A stretch of DNA of 64,000 nt from positions 248,001-312,000 of the IMG/VR virus record IMGVR_UViG_3300027708_000012. The stretch is one strand, 5' to 3'. Below are positions 23,516 through 29,800 of this stretch, piece after piece. Under the pieces are notes generated by a model. It did no database searches and had not been told where the DNA came from. It saw only the letters and a program-made list of their open reading frames with translations. Within the stretch, counting starts at the first letter, position 1, and every line of letters starts with the position of its first letter. The translations under genes were made by a program, and so were the position numbers. Origin of the DNA: a virus.

Positions 23516-24175
23516 TCACTGTATATCTGGCTGATGTACTTCAAATGTACGACTAAAGACTTTTGACCAATAACCGGTTGATGGAACCATAATCCAAATT
23601 TTAGAGTTTGCGGGAACAATAAGTGTTCTGGGTAATTCGAAACGAACAGTAGCAATTGCTTGGACAACTCCTAAATGTTTGTGATTAAAATCATCACCTA
23701 CTAGTAGTGTATTTTCACTTGAAAATTTTCTTATATCTTTTAAGACACTATCTAAAGAATGATTGGCATCTATAAAAACTAGGTCAAATTCTTTAGTTAA
23801 TTCATAATCTACACTAGATGCAACATTTATTTTAATTTGATTAGCAATTCTAGGTGTTAAGCAATATCGAAATGCATCTAGCCAACTATTTGAATTGGCC
23901 ATTATATTTTTAATTTTATTTTTGTAATCAATATGACCGTTTAAATATTTAGAATCTGTAATATCCTTAGTATATTCTTTATCAATTTGAAATATGTCTA
24001 CTACTTCCAACTTTGCACTAGAAGGTTTTCCATAATATAATGCAGATGTTGATCTTCCAAGGAAACAACCAACTTCTAATATATTTCCGTTTTCAGGAAC
24101 ATATGAAGCAAGTCGATTCAAAATTTCTAAATCAGTAACTGACATCCATCCTGGTATATTTAAATCATATTTCAT
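23516..24175 (-). CDS. class I SAM-dependent methyltransferase
   Basis: A 219-residue protein with motif I ILEVGCFLGRSTSAL (about residues 32-46), LEVVDIF, and DLVFIDANHS. This resembles MTases of the Methyltransf_24 type. There is no Shine-Dalgarno: a perfect TATAAATA octamer ends 4 nt before the ATG. It is followed by a second methyltransferase-like gene. Confidence 0.8.
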   Translation of the reverse strand: MKYDLNIPGWMSVTDLEILNRLASYVPENGNILEVGCFLGRSTSALYYGKPSSAKLEVVDIFQIDKEYTKDITDSKYLNGHIDYKNKIKNIMANSNSWLDAFRYCLTPRIANQIKINVASSVDYELTKEFDLVFIDANHSLDSVLKDIRKFSSENTLLVGDDFNHKHLGVVQAIATVRFELPRTLIVPANSKIWIMVPSTGYWSKVFSRTFEVHQPDIQ

Positions 24176-24179
24176 CTAT

Positions 24180-24187
24180 TATTTATA
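24180..24187 (-). promoter_or_regulatory. late promoter octamer (leaderless spacing)
   Basis: Exact TATAAATA, then ATAG and the ATG of the methyltransferase. At T4-like geometry transcription would start at or within the start codon. Confidence 0.65.
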
Positions 24188-24191
24188 AAGT

Positions 24192-24219
24192 GTCAGATTG
24201 TTCACCGCACAACCTGACA
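24192..24219 (-). other. hairpin between tRNA-Phe and late promoter
   Basis: TGTCAG/CTGACA arms with inner TTGT/ACAA pairs. No U-tract, so not a classical terminator. It separates the tRNA-Phe 3' side from the late promoter. Confidence 0.4.
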
Positions 24220-24235
24220 AAGCGGGGGTCTGTCT

Positions 24236-24311
24236 TGGTACACCCTGTTGGAATCGAACCAACTTCCACGGCTCTTCAGGCCGCCGCTATGACCACATCA
24301 GCTAAAGGTGC
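24236..24311 (-). tRNA. tRNA-Phe(GAA)
   Basis: CGGC/GCCG anticodon stem, loop CTGAAGA, acceptor GCACCTT and encoded CCA. Confidence 0.92.
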
Positions 24312-24316
24312 ATATT

Positions 24317-24392
24317 TGGGGTGTCTTACCGGTATCGATCCGGTACTACCGCTTTCACAGAGCAGGGTGCAGGCCACTACACTAAAGACACC
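24317..24392 (-). tRNA. tRNA-His(GTG)
   Basis: Loop CTGTGAA. An extra G at position -1 is encoded opposite C73 (5' GGTGTCTT, 3' AAGACACC-CCA), as expected for bacterial tRNA-His. Confidence 0.92.
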
Positions 24393-24398
24393 ATAGAT

Positions 24399-24473
24399 TG
24401 GTACCGCCACGAGGAATCGAACCTCAATTACCAGTTCCGCAAACTAGTGTATTATCCATTATACGATAGCGAT
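24399..24473 (-). tRNA. tRNA-Arg(GCG)
   Basis: CTAGT/ACTGG anticodon stem, loop TTGCGGA giving anticodon GCG, GGTTCGATTCC T arm and encoded CCA. Most bacteria use ACG (deaminated to ICG) for CGN codons, so a G34 version is unusual. Confidence 0.82.
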
Positions 24474-24479
24474 AAAATT

Positions 24480-24553
24480 TGGCAGGCGCACTAGGGATCG
24501 AACCTAGACTAACAGAGTCAAAGTCTGTTGTGCTACCATTACACAATGCGCCA
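24480..24553 (-). tRNA. tRNA-Gln(TTG)
   Basis: ACAGA/TCTGT anticodon stem, loop CTTTGAC, encoded CCA. Position 1:72 is a U-U mismatch, in keeping with the weak first pair of tRNA-Gln. Confidence 0.9.
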
Positions 24554-24590
24554 ATAATAAAGAATAAATATTGTTTTCTTATATTAAAAT

Positions 24591-25142
24591 ATGACAGAAA
24601 AAGTTTATAAATTAAACCTGCCTTCAATTGAAGAAATAATGCTACCTGGAAAATTTCAAGAACTTTTCCCTAGTAATATTTTTCCTAAAAATAATTCTGA
24701 AATGAGTTTGCTTGATCCAAAAACTTACCTTTTACCAGAAAATTTAAAAATTGGTCATTATGATGTTGATCATAGTATTTTATTTCATAAATCTCACGGT
24801 CAAAAAGGACTAATACATAGTGATACAAACGGTATATGGGCAATTAATTATATAGTTGGAGGGTCCGGTATTCTACATTATTATAACCCAGAAGACTTAG
24901 GTCCTCCAAATTCAAAACCAGATCCAACCGGTGTAGTTAGACCCGTTTGGGGGGATACATCAGCTTTACCCATTAAAACATATTTCATGGATCAAGGAGT
25001 GTATCTTGTTTGTACCGAGGATCCACATTTAGCTGTTGGTAATGGGAATAGGTATTCTTTAAGTATACGAGTACATCCAACACAACAGAAATCATGGCAA
25101 AGTGCTGTTGATTTTTTTCGGCCGTTCATTGAATTTTGGTAG
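24591..25142 (+). CDS. 2OG-Fe(II) oxygenase/cupin-like protein
   Basis: A 183-residue protein with His76-x-Asp78 (LIHSDT), His146 (DPHLAV) and Arg154. An ATAAATA late-type motif lies about 20 nt upstream; no Shine-Dalgarno is evident. Its Trp-stop codons (25137-25142) lie antisense to the 3' CCA end of tRNA-Met. Confidence 0.62.
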   Translation: MTEKVYKLNLPSIEEIMLPGKFQELFPSNIFPKNNSEMSLLDPKTYLLPENLKIGHYDVDHSILFHKSHGQKGLIHSDTNGIWAINYIVGGSGILHYYNPEDLGPPNSKPDPTGVVRPVWGDTSALPIKTYFMDQGVYLVCTEDPHLAVGNGNRYSLSIRVHPTQQKSWQSAVDFFRPFIEFW

Positions 25143-25212
25143 TAACGGTCGGACTCGAACCGACGATAAACACCGTATGAAGGTGGTGCATTAGCCACTA
25201 TGCTACGTTACC
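25137..25212 (-). tRNA. tRNA-Met or tRNA-Ile2 (CAT)
   Basis: Loop TTCATAC with CACC/GGTG stem, acceptor GGTAACG/CGTTACT, encoded CCA. A normal first pair (G-U) argues against initiator. Elongator Met and lysidine-modified Ile2 cannot be told apart by eye. Confidence 0.85.
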
Positions 25213-25450
25213 ATAAGGATAACAACTAAGATGCGCCACCATCGTTATTGGCGCCATTCACCTGTTTATACAAGGTCGACCAGGACTCGGTACGTCACTT
25301 GGGATTCATCCAGTTGATACGCCACCTGTATACCTCCACCGTTCGACGGCGATAAGTCGGGAATCGAACCCGCAACCTTTTACTACCTCGGTCCTTCGAA
25401 GAAACCTTATTAGCATGACTTCACTTGCTGACACTTAATTGTTATTCTTA
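25213..25450 (-). ncRNA. structured spacer RNA with tRNA-like T and anticodon arms
   Basis: A 238-nt spacer exactly flush with the CCA of tRNA-Lys(TTT) on one side and G1 of tRNA-Met on the other. Its ends form an 18-bp-class stem (TAAGAATAACAATTAAG with CTTAGTTGTTATCCTTA). Inside lie a T-arm look-alike (25358-25372, GGGTTCGATTCCC core) and a 17-nt anticodon-arm look-alike with loop CTTCGAA (25390-25406, anticodon TCG), but no matching acceptor. It is either a degenerate tRNA-Arg or a tRNA-mimicking RNA. Confidence 0.6.
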
Positions 25451-25526
25451 TGGTAGGACTGCCCGGACTCGAACCGGGAATTGACGGATTAAAAGTCCGC
25501 TGTGATTACCATTTCACCACAATCCC
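25451..25526 (-). tRNA. tRNA-Lys(TTT)
   Basis: GCGGA/TCCGT anticodon stem, loop CTTTTAA, GGTTCGAGTCC T arm and encoded CCA. Confidence 0.93.
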
Positions 25527-25530
25527 ATAT

Positions 25531-25606
25531 TGGTCCACTCAGTCGGATTCGAACCGACACCTCATTGATTAAGAGTCAAGTGCGCTACCATTAACGCTAC
25601 GAGTGG
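25531..25606 (-). tRNA. tRNA-Lys(CTT)
   Basis: Loop CTCTTAA, acceptor CCACTCG/TGAGTGG and encoded CCA. Together with TTT it gives both lysine anticodons. Confidence 0.9.
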
Positions 25607-25667
25607 TTGGTCGTAATTAAATTGATTTAATGTGCCAACCAAGACCAATACGGGGTCAAGATTGACA

Positions 25668-25688
25668 CTAACGTTTAGCACGTTTCAT
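25668..25688 (-). CDS. possible six-codon mini-ORF
   Basis: ATG AAA CGT GCT AAA CGT TAG (MKRAKR) is preceded by a strong AAAGGAG and sits just downstream of hairpin-element copy 3. It might be a leader peptide or a chance ORF. Confidence 0.25.
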   Translation of the reverse strand: MKRAKR

Positions 25689-25718
25689 GTCGTTCTCCTT
25701 TGAACATTAATTAAAAAA

Positions 25719-25783
25719 ACAGGATGCATTTTTACTGGTTAGATTAAAAGTCTAGTGTAATAAATTTGCTGTTAGCATCCTAA
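25719..25783 (-). repeat. hairpin element, copy 3
   Basis: Stem GGATGC/GCATCC (25722-25727 with 25775-25780) with conserved TAACAGCAAATTTATT and AAAAATG segments. It starts 3 nt after the CCA of the UAU tRNA. The change to G-C at the fifth stem position is compensatory relative to copy 2. Confidence 0.6.
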
Positions 25784-25785
25784 AC

Positions 25786-25877
25786 TGGTACCCCCGGCGG
25801 GAATCGAACCCACATTAACCAATTATCTGTTGCATACGGGATATAAATCCGCTGTTTTACCATTAAACTACAGGGGC
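25786..25877 (-). tRNA. unusual tRNA, anticodon TAT (Ile?), long variable arm
   Basis: Acceptor GCCCCTG/CGGGGGT, D arm GTTT/AAAC and T arm GTGGG/CCCGC are complete, with CCA. The anticodon loop is TTTATAT and the closing 31:39 pair is A-C. The variable region is 22 nt, as in type II tRNAs, although Ile tRNAs are type I. It could decode AUA, or be derived from a Leu/Ser/Tyr tRNA. Confidence 0.75.
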
Positions 25878-25881
25878 ATAT

Positions 25882-25956
25882 TGGTACTCCGAACGGGTTT
25901 CGATCCCGCTTCTTCGCCTTGAAAGGGCAACGTTCTAGCCAGTAAACTACCGGAGT
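25882..25956 (-). tRNA. tRNA-Glu(TTC), copy 2
   Basis: TTGCC/GGCGA anticodon stem, loop CTTTCAA, acceptor ACTCCGG/TCGGAGT and encoded CCA. It differs throughout from copy 1 at 21600. Confidence 0.88.
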
Positions 25957-25963
25957 ATAAAAT

Positions 25964-26038
25964 TGGTAGCCAATGATGGGAACGATCCATCGACCCTCGC
26001 CTTATCAAGACGATGCTCTACCACTGAGCTAATTGGCT
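25964..26038 (-). tRNA. tRNA-Ile(GAT) with atypical T loop
   Basis: TCGTC/GGCGA anticodon stem, loop TTGATAA, encoded CCA. The T loop reads ATCGTTC instead of TTCRANY: the invariant T54-A58 pair is inverted to A54-T58. Confidence 0.87.
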
Positions 26039-26043
26039 ATAAT

Positions 26044-26119
26044 TGGTGGAGAAGAGGGGGATCGAACCCCTGACCTTCTGCTTGCAAAGCAGTTGCTCTC
26101 CCAGCTGAGCTACATCCCC
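26044..26119 (-). tRNA. tRNA-Ala(TGC)
   Basis: GGGGATGTAGCTCAGCTGGG start and loop TTTGCAA closely match bacterial tRNA-Ala(UGC); encoded CCA. Confidence 0.95.
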
Positions 26120-26135
26120 AAAAGATTTTAGTGAT

Positions 26136-26807
26136 TCACCAAAAAATTATTCCACTATCATTTTGTAGATTAACATGCATTTGCATTGTTAACCTCATAT
26201 CGTTCGAATCTGATAATGAAAATGGTGCAATACTATGTACTAATTTAGATGGCCACATTGCCATCATACCTTGTGTATAACAGAATTCCTCGTCAGTATC
26301 TACCTGATAATTTCTAGGAATTTTTCCTATTGTGTTATCATATAACAATGATCCACCACTGTTTGGCAATACAATAGGAATTATAATTGATTCTAATTTT
26401 CCAGGATTTAATAAATCTTTTAATTTTGGAAATTGATCTATATGAAAATTAACATATGGAAATTTAACATTTCTGTTTCCAATATTATTTAAAAATACAT
26501 GGAATCCTGGAAATTGTAAATTAGGCGAATAATTTATAGGAATATTATAATAAGATGAAAGTTTATTTTTTATTTTATCATAATAATAAGAAAAATGTTC
26601 TAACATTATTTCGTTATTAGCCGTTATCTCTTTTTCGGAAAAATGAAAAGTATACGCTCCTGGTGGAAGTACACTAGAAAATACTGTTGGATTGATATGT
26701 TTTTCTCTTACACTTTTCCAATGAGATTTTAACATAAAAACTTTTGTTTTTATATCATCTAATTCAGATTGATCGAAAAAATTATTATCAATAACAACAG
26801 GTTTCAT
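26136..26807 (-). CDS. 2OG-Fe(II) oxygenase-like protein
   Basis: A 223-residue protein with FHID (His122, Asp124), His191 (KLVHSI) and Arg205. GGSLLYDN and MWPSKLVHS fit the jelly-roll strands of this superfamily. It has no Shine-Dalgarno; TATAAATA ends 4 nt before the ATG. Substrate unknown. Confidence 0.68.
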   Translation of the reverse strand: MKPVVIDNNFFDQSELDDIKTKVFMLKSHWKSVREKHINPTVFSSVLPPGAYTFHFSEKEITANNEIMLEHFSYYYDKIKNKLSSYYNIPINYSPNLQFPGFHVFLNNIGNRNVKFPYVNFHIDQFPKLKDLLNPGKLESIIIPIVLPNSGGSLLYDNTIGKIPRNYQVDTDEEFCYTQGMMAMWPSKLVHSIAPFSLSDSNDMRLTMQMHVNLQNDSGIIFW

Positions 26808-26811
26808 TTTA

Positions 26812-26819
26812 TATTTATA
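26812..26819 (-). promoter_or_regulatory. late promoter octamer (leaderless spacing)
   Basis: Exact TATAAATA followed by TAAA and the ATG at 26807, directly after the 3' end of tRNA-Asn. Confidence 0.65.
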
Positions 26820-26820
26820 C

Positions 26821-26896
26821 TGGCTCCCCAGCGTGGGATCGAACCACGGACACCTTGATTAACAGTCAAGTGCAACTACCGCTGTGCTACTGGGGA
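26821..26896 (-). tRNA. tRNA-Asn(GTT)
   Basis: CTTGA/TCAAG anticodon stem, loop CTGTTAA, GGTTCGATCC T arm and encoded CCA. Its first 21 nt are also the last codons of the upstream methyltransferase. Confidence 0.93.
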
Positions 26897-27556
26897 ATAA
26901 AATTTGTTCTTTTTACTTATGACTAGGCGACTTGGCCAGTCTACAGTTTTGTTATATAAATTCATTGTTGTTGAGTTTATACTTACAATACTAAGATACG
27001 GATCTATTGATGACACAATGTCTTCAACAGATAATTGATGTGGTATGATACTTAAATTTAAAGCAGACAATTTTAATAATGTGTCAGTTGACATACTTTT
27101 AAAGTCTCTTCCTGAAATGCTTAACCAAATACCGTTAGGTCTAAGCACTCTAGATACAGATTTAGCAAATGCATGTCTTAGAGAACTATCTAAATCGTAT
27201 GTATGAAAACAGCCTCGATCTACTACGTAGTCAAAACTATTTTCTTCAAAACTATTTTTTAAAATATCAGTTGCTTGCAATTTAATTTTTGCATTTTCTT
27301 TTTTAGAAAGAGCAGAAATAATTGCTACATCAGATATATCTATTGCTGTTACATCTAATCCTCTTTGTTGTAACCAAACAGCATTTACAGGATCAGCGCC
27401 GCAACCTAATTCAAGTACAGTACCGCTAACTATATTTTGTTTAGAAAACCAATCTACAATATTGTGATCTACATCACCTTCCCAAGGATGGCTGGATGCA
27501 TTTGCAAAAATGCTATTCCATTTTTCTGTATTTTCTAAATTATTGTAGTTTGTCAT
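26876..27556 (-). CDS. class I SAM-dependent methyltransferase
   Basis: A 226-residue protein with motif I VLELGCGADPVNAVWL, DVTAIDIS, FDYVVDRGCFHTYD and LRPNGIWLSISG. This matches TPMT-like small-molecule or generic methyltransferases. Its final residues (SPVAQR and stop) are encoded by the 5' end of tRNA-Asn on the same strand, so RNase P processing of the tRNA would remove the stop codon from this mRNA. Confidence 0.8.
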   Translation of the reverse strand: MTNYNNLENTEKWNSIFANASSHPWEGDVDHNIVDWFSKQNIVSGTVLELGCGADPVNAVWLQQRGLDVTAIDISDVAIISALSKKENAKIKLQATDILKNSFEENSFDYVVDRGCFHTYDLDSSLRHAFAKSVSRVLRPNGIWLSISGRDFKSMSTDTLLKLSALNLSIIPHQLSVEDIVSSIDPYLSIVSINSTTMNLYNKTVDWPSRLVISKKNKFYSPVAQR

Positions 27557-27569
27557 TTTTCACTCAATT

Positions 27570-27644
27570 TGGCGGCTCCAAGGGGAATCGAACCCCTATT
27601 AATGGCGTGACAAGCCACCGTACTAACCATTATACTATGAAGCC
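27570..27644 (-). tRNA. tRNA-Asp(GTC)
   Basis: GTGGC/GCCAT anticodon stem, loop TTGTCAC, acceptor GGCTTCA/TGGAGCC and encoded CCA. Confidence 0.92.
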
Positions 27645-27651
27645 TAAAACT

Positions 27652-27737
27652 TGGTGGAGTATCCTGGGATCGAACCAGGCGTGCCATTACGACGGCGGAT
27701 TTACAGTCCACTGCATCACCATTGATGCTTCTACTCC
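27652..27737 (-). tRNA. tRNA-Tyr(GTA)
   Basis: Type II tRNA with long variable arm; GTGGA/TCCGC anticodon stem, loop CTGTAAA, encoded CCA. Confidence 0.93.
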
Positions 27738-27745
27738 ATGTCTCT

Positions 27746-27774
27746 ATTGTAACACTCTCCTTTGACTATGTCAA
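27746..27774 (-). promoter_or_regulatory. sigma70-type promoter for tRNA-Tyr/Asp
   Basis: TTGACA (27774-27769), 17-nt spacer, TACAAT (27751-27746). Confidence 0.85.
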
Positions 27775-27796
27775 GCACTATTTCAGGTAGTGTTGG

Positions 27797-27964
27797 AAAG
27801 TGTGTATTAAAGCACTCTACATGGATGAACCCACTTGCCCTAAGGCCTGAGAATGCTTTAATACGCTACGATTTTTCGCTCCAGAAGAGGAGTTTCATCC
27901 CGTAGGCCGCCCATTCGCCCATGTTTTAAGTGCAGGCTAGGATCTCGTTTCCTATACACACTTT
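27797..27964 (-). ncRNA. structured RNA with closing stem and three-way-junction-like fold
   Basis: A non-coding stretch between a 50-aa gene and the tRNA-Tyr promoter. The ends pair (27797-27807 with 27954-27964, 11 bp). An inner stem joins 27804-27814 to 27854-27864 and extends on the minus strand through a G-U pair. A further hairpin with CTCC/GGAG arms lies between. The inner loop holds GGGTTCATCC, similar to a T-loop sequence. Confidence 0.5.
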
Positions 27965-27970
27965 GCGATA

Positions 27971-28123
27971 CTAACGACTCTCTACCAGAGTCTCTCGCTT
28001 TTTTAAAGCATTCATGTATTCAATTGCACGTTTCATCTTTTCTTGTATCAACTTTTGTTGATCTTCCTTAGATAAGGTATACAATTTCATCCACTCTGCT
28101 TGTTTTTCTTGTTTCTCTTTCAT
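27971..28123 (-). CDS. small highly charged helical protein, 50 aa
   Basis: A 50-residue Lys/Glu/Gln-rich protein (starts MKEKQEKQAEWMKLYTLSKE), probably a single long helix. A strong AGGAGAAAC precedes the ATG. The upstream terminator at 28141 means it needs its own or read-through transcription. Function unknown. Confidence 0.65.
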   Translation of the reverse strand: MKEKQEKQAEWMKLYTLSKEDQQKLIQEKMKRAIEYMNALKKRETLVESR

Positions 28124-28140
28124 GTTTCTCCTGCGAAAAA

Positions 28141-28173
28141 CAAAAAACCCCAGGGTTTTTAATCCTAGGGTCC
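28141..28173 (-). terminator. Rho-independent terminator
   Basis: ACCCTAGG and CCTGGGGT pair over 8 positions (one G-U), 9-nt loop, then T6, on the minus strand. It ends the transcript begun at 28402-28430. Confidence 0.75.
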
Positions 28174-28199
28174 TTGAAGTTTGCGGTGTATGTTTTACT

Positions 28200-28346
28200 T
28201 TACACTACGTCCTCCCGGACCCTTGAAATCTCTGGTGTACGATCATATGATAAACTTCCGCTATTAATCGCTGACCAAGAACAGGCTATAACGCCTGCCT
28301 GTTTGGGCATCGTATTAAACAGCTGATGTCTAAAATTTGATTGCAT
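28200..28346 (-). CDS. possible small protein, 48 aa
   Basis: An ORF starting MQSNFRHQLFNTMPKQAG and ending EISRVREDVV. It lies between a strong sigma70 promoter and a terminator, which supports expression, but the ribosome-binding site is poor (GAGAAAC) and the composition is not decisive. The stretch may instead be a small RNA. Confidence 0.4.
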   Translation of the reverse strand: MQSNFRHQLFNTMPKQAGVIACSWSAINSGSLSYDRTPEISRVREDVV

Positions 28347-28401
28347 TTTGTTTCTCGTTTATCTCTTTAAAATTTGCTAGCTCTATTGCTAACTAGTCTC
28401 T

Positions 28402-28430
28402 ATTGTAGCACCTGCTACGTCTGTTGTCAA
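28402..28430 (-). promoter_or_regulatory. sigma70-type promoter
   Basis: TTGACA (28430-28425), 17-nt spacer, TACAAT (28407-28402). Upstream at about 28452-28467 lies a GTTGTA/TACAAC hairpin. Confidence 0.85.
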
Positions 28431-28514
28431 ACAGTTTTGGTAAAATACTTTGTTGTATTTTTACAACGATATTTTATTTATCCTTTTATGTTAACAACAG
28501 TGTTTATTATACAT

Positions 28515-29723
28515 TTATTTAGTCTCTGTGTCAAGCAGATAATTATTTTCTTTAAGAAATTCTTGTGCTTGTTTCCAAACTTTGTTATCTTCATCTAAAA
28601 AACCTCTGCCAGTATAACATCGATACCGTCTTTCTAAATTTATCTTAGAATCTGCTTCTGTTTTTCTAAATGCACCAGTTCGATTTAATATTTTATTTTT
28701 AATATCATCTCTAGTGCTATTATGCATGATTGTTTGATGTCTGTCACTCCCTATGGCACAAACGCTGTAATCTGTCCATTGTACTCTATGTTTATAATTT
28801 AATTTTGTTGCTTGTAGACTCACTCTAATAAATCCGGGTATGTAATAGTTATTACATGTATAGCCCAATGGAGTTGTAAAAGTTTCCCATTTTTTTGATT
28901 TTGATGCTAGTAATCCATGTACTCTATTGTATGTATCTATGTCGCCCTCGGTATAGCATAGATCAATATCATTGGGGTTCCAAGAAACTTTTCCGTATTC
29001 TAGTGCTATAAGATATGTTAGCGATCCACCGATCATATAGAATCCTTTTTCAAAGTCTGTTTGAAGGAATTCATGAATGAATTTTACTTGTTCTTTGATT
29101 GTTATCGGATATTCAGGTTCTTGAATCTTATTTTGCTCAAATCCCCATTTTCGTTCGTTGCAACCATTGCACTCGTTACATCGACCCATTTCTAATCTAG
29201 AACAACTATGAGTTATTGGAAACAAATCCCGGCGATGTGTTTGCACACATAAATTTATTATATGTCCTTTATTTAAATTTTGTAATGGAGTTTTAAAATG
29301 TTCGTTTTCTTTTGAAGGAATAGGTTGCCAGTTAACCATATGTTGAGGAAGCTGTTCGATTACTCCACAATATACAACATCAAACCCTAAGGTGTGTGCT
29401 TCCTTAACTGCTGACTTTACTTGTTCGTCTTCTGGCAAAGTGTTGTCGCCTACAATGGTAACAGGAGTTTGGGGCAAGTTGTGAATTTCATGTATTTTAT
29501 CAACTACACCTTGCGCAAAATACTTAGATCCTTCTTTTCGCATGACAGTTAAAGGTGTAATAGTGTGTAGTTCGTTAGTAAATCTATTTTCTAAATGTAT
29601 CAAATAATATAATAACGCACTATCTATGCCACCACTAACTAATACTGCTATTTTACTAGGTGAGTCTGGAAGTGTTAGATTAAAAATTCTTCTATCGTTT
29701 AATGATCCGCATGTAATATTCAT
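28515..29723 (-). CDS. QueC-like PP-loop protein fused to nucleotidyltransferase-like domain
   Basis: A 402-residue two-domain protein. The N-terminal half has the PP-loop SGGIDS (about 31-36) and a zinc-type cysteine set (C-x7-C-x2-C-x2-C in the CNECNGC region, about residue 180), as in QueC, which makes 7-cyano-7-deazaguanine. The C-terminal half has GGSLTYL followed about 15 residues later by DIDL, the signature of the nucleotidyltransferase superfamily. The fusion is unusual. Roles in deazaguanine modification of DNA or tRNA are possible but no other queuosine gene is in the window. Confidence 0.7.
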   Translation of the reverse strand: MNITCGSLNDRRIFNLTLPDSPSKIAVLVSGGIDSALLYYLIHLENRFTNELHTITPLTVMRKEGSKYFAQGVVDKIHEIHNLPQTPVTIVGDNTLPEDEQVKSAVKEAHTLGFDVVYCGVIEQLPQHMVNWQPIPSKENEHFKTPLQNLNKGHIINLCVQTHRRDLFPITHSCSRLEMGRCNECNGCNERKWGFEQNKIQEPEYPITIKEQVKFIHEFLQTDFEKGFYMIGGSLTYLIALEYGKVSWNPNDIDLCYTEGDIDTYNRVHGLLASKSKKWETFTTPLGYTCNNYYIPGFIRVSLQATKLNYKHRVQWTDYSVCAIGSDRHQTIMHNSTRDDIKNKILNRTGAFRKTEADSKINLERRYRCYTGRGFLDEDNKVWKQAQEFLKENNYLLDTETK

Positions 29724-29754
29724 CTTGTATATATCATTATAATTTTAATCGTAA

Positions 29755-29783
29755 AAAAAGGCTACCAAAGTAGCCTTTTTATA
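29755..29783 (-). terminator. bidirectional Rho-independent terminator
   Basis: GGCTAC/GTAGCC stem with T/A tracts on both sides, downstream of the beta-barrel gene (minus strand). Confidence 0.8.
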
Positions 29784-29800
29784 ATTCTAAAAATTAAGAA

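Noticed and set aside
25213-25450. A functional tRNA-Arg in the spacer
   Set aside because: T and anticodon arms are present but no acceptor stem pairs and the T stem is one pair short.
21527-25450. Integron attC sites or IS terminal repeats
   Set aside because: No GTTRRRY-type cores, no transposase or integrase, and the stems differ in sequence and end at tRNA borders.
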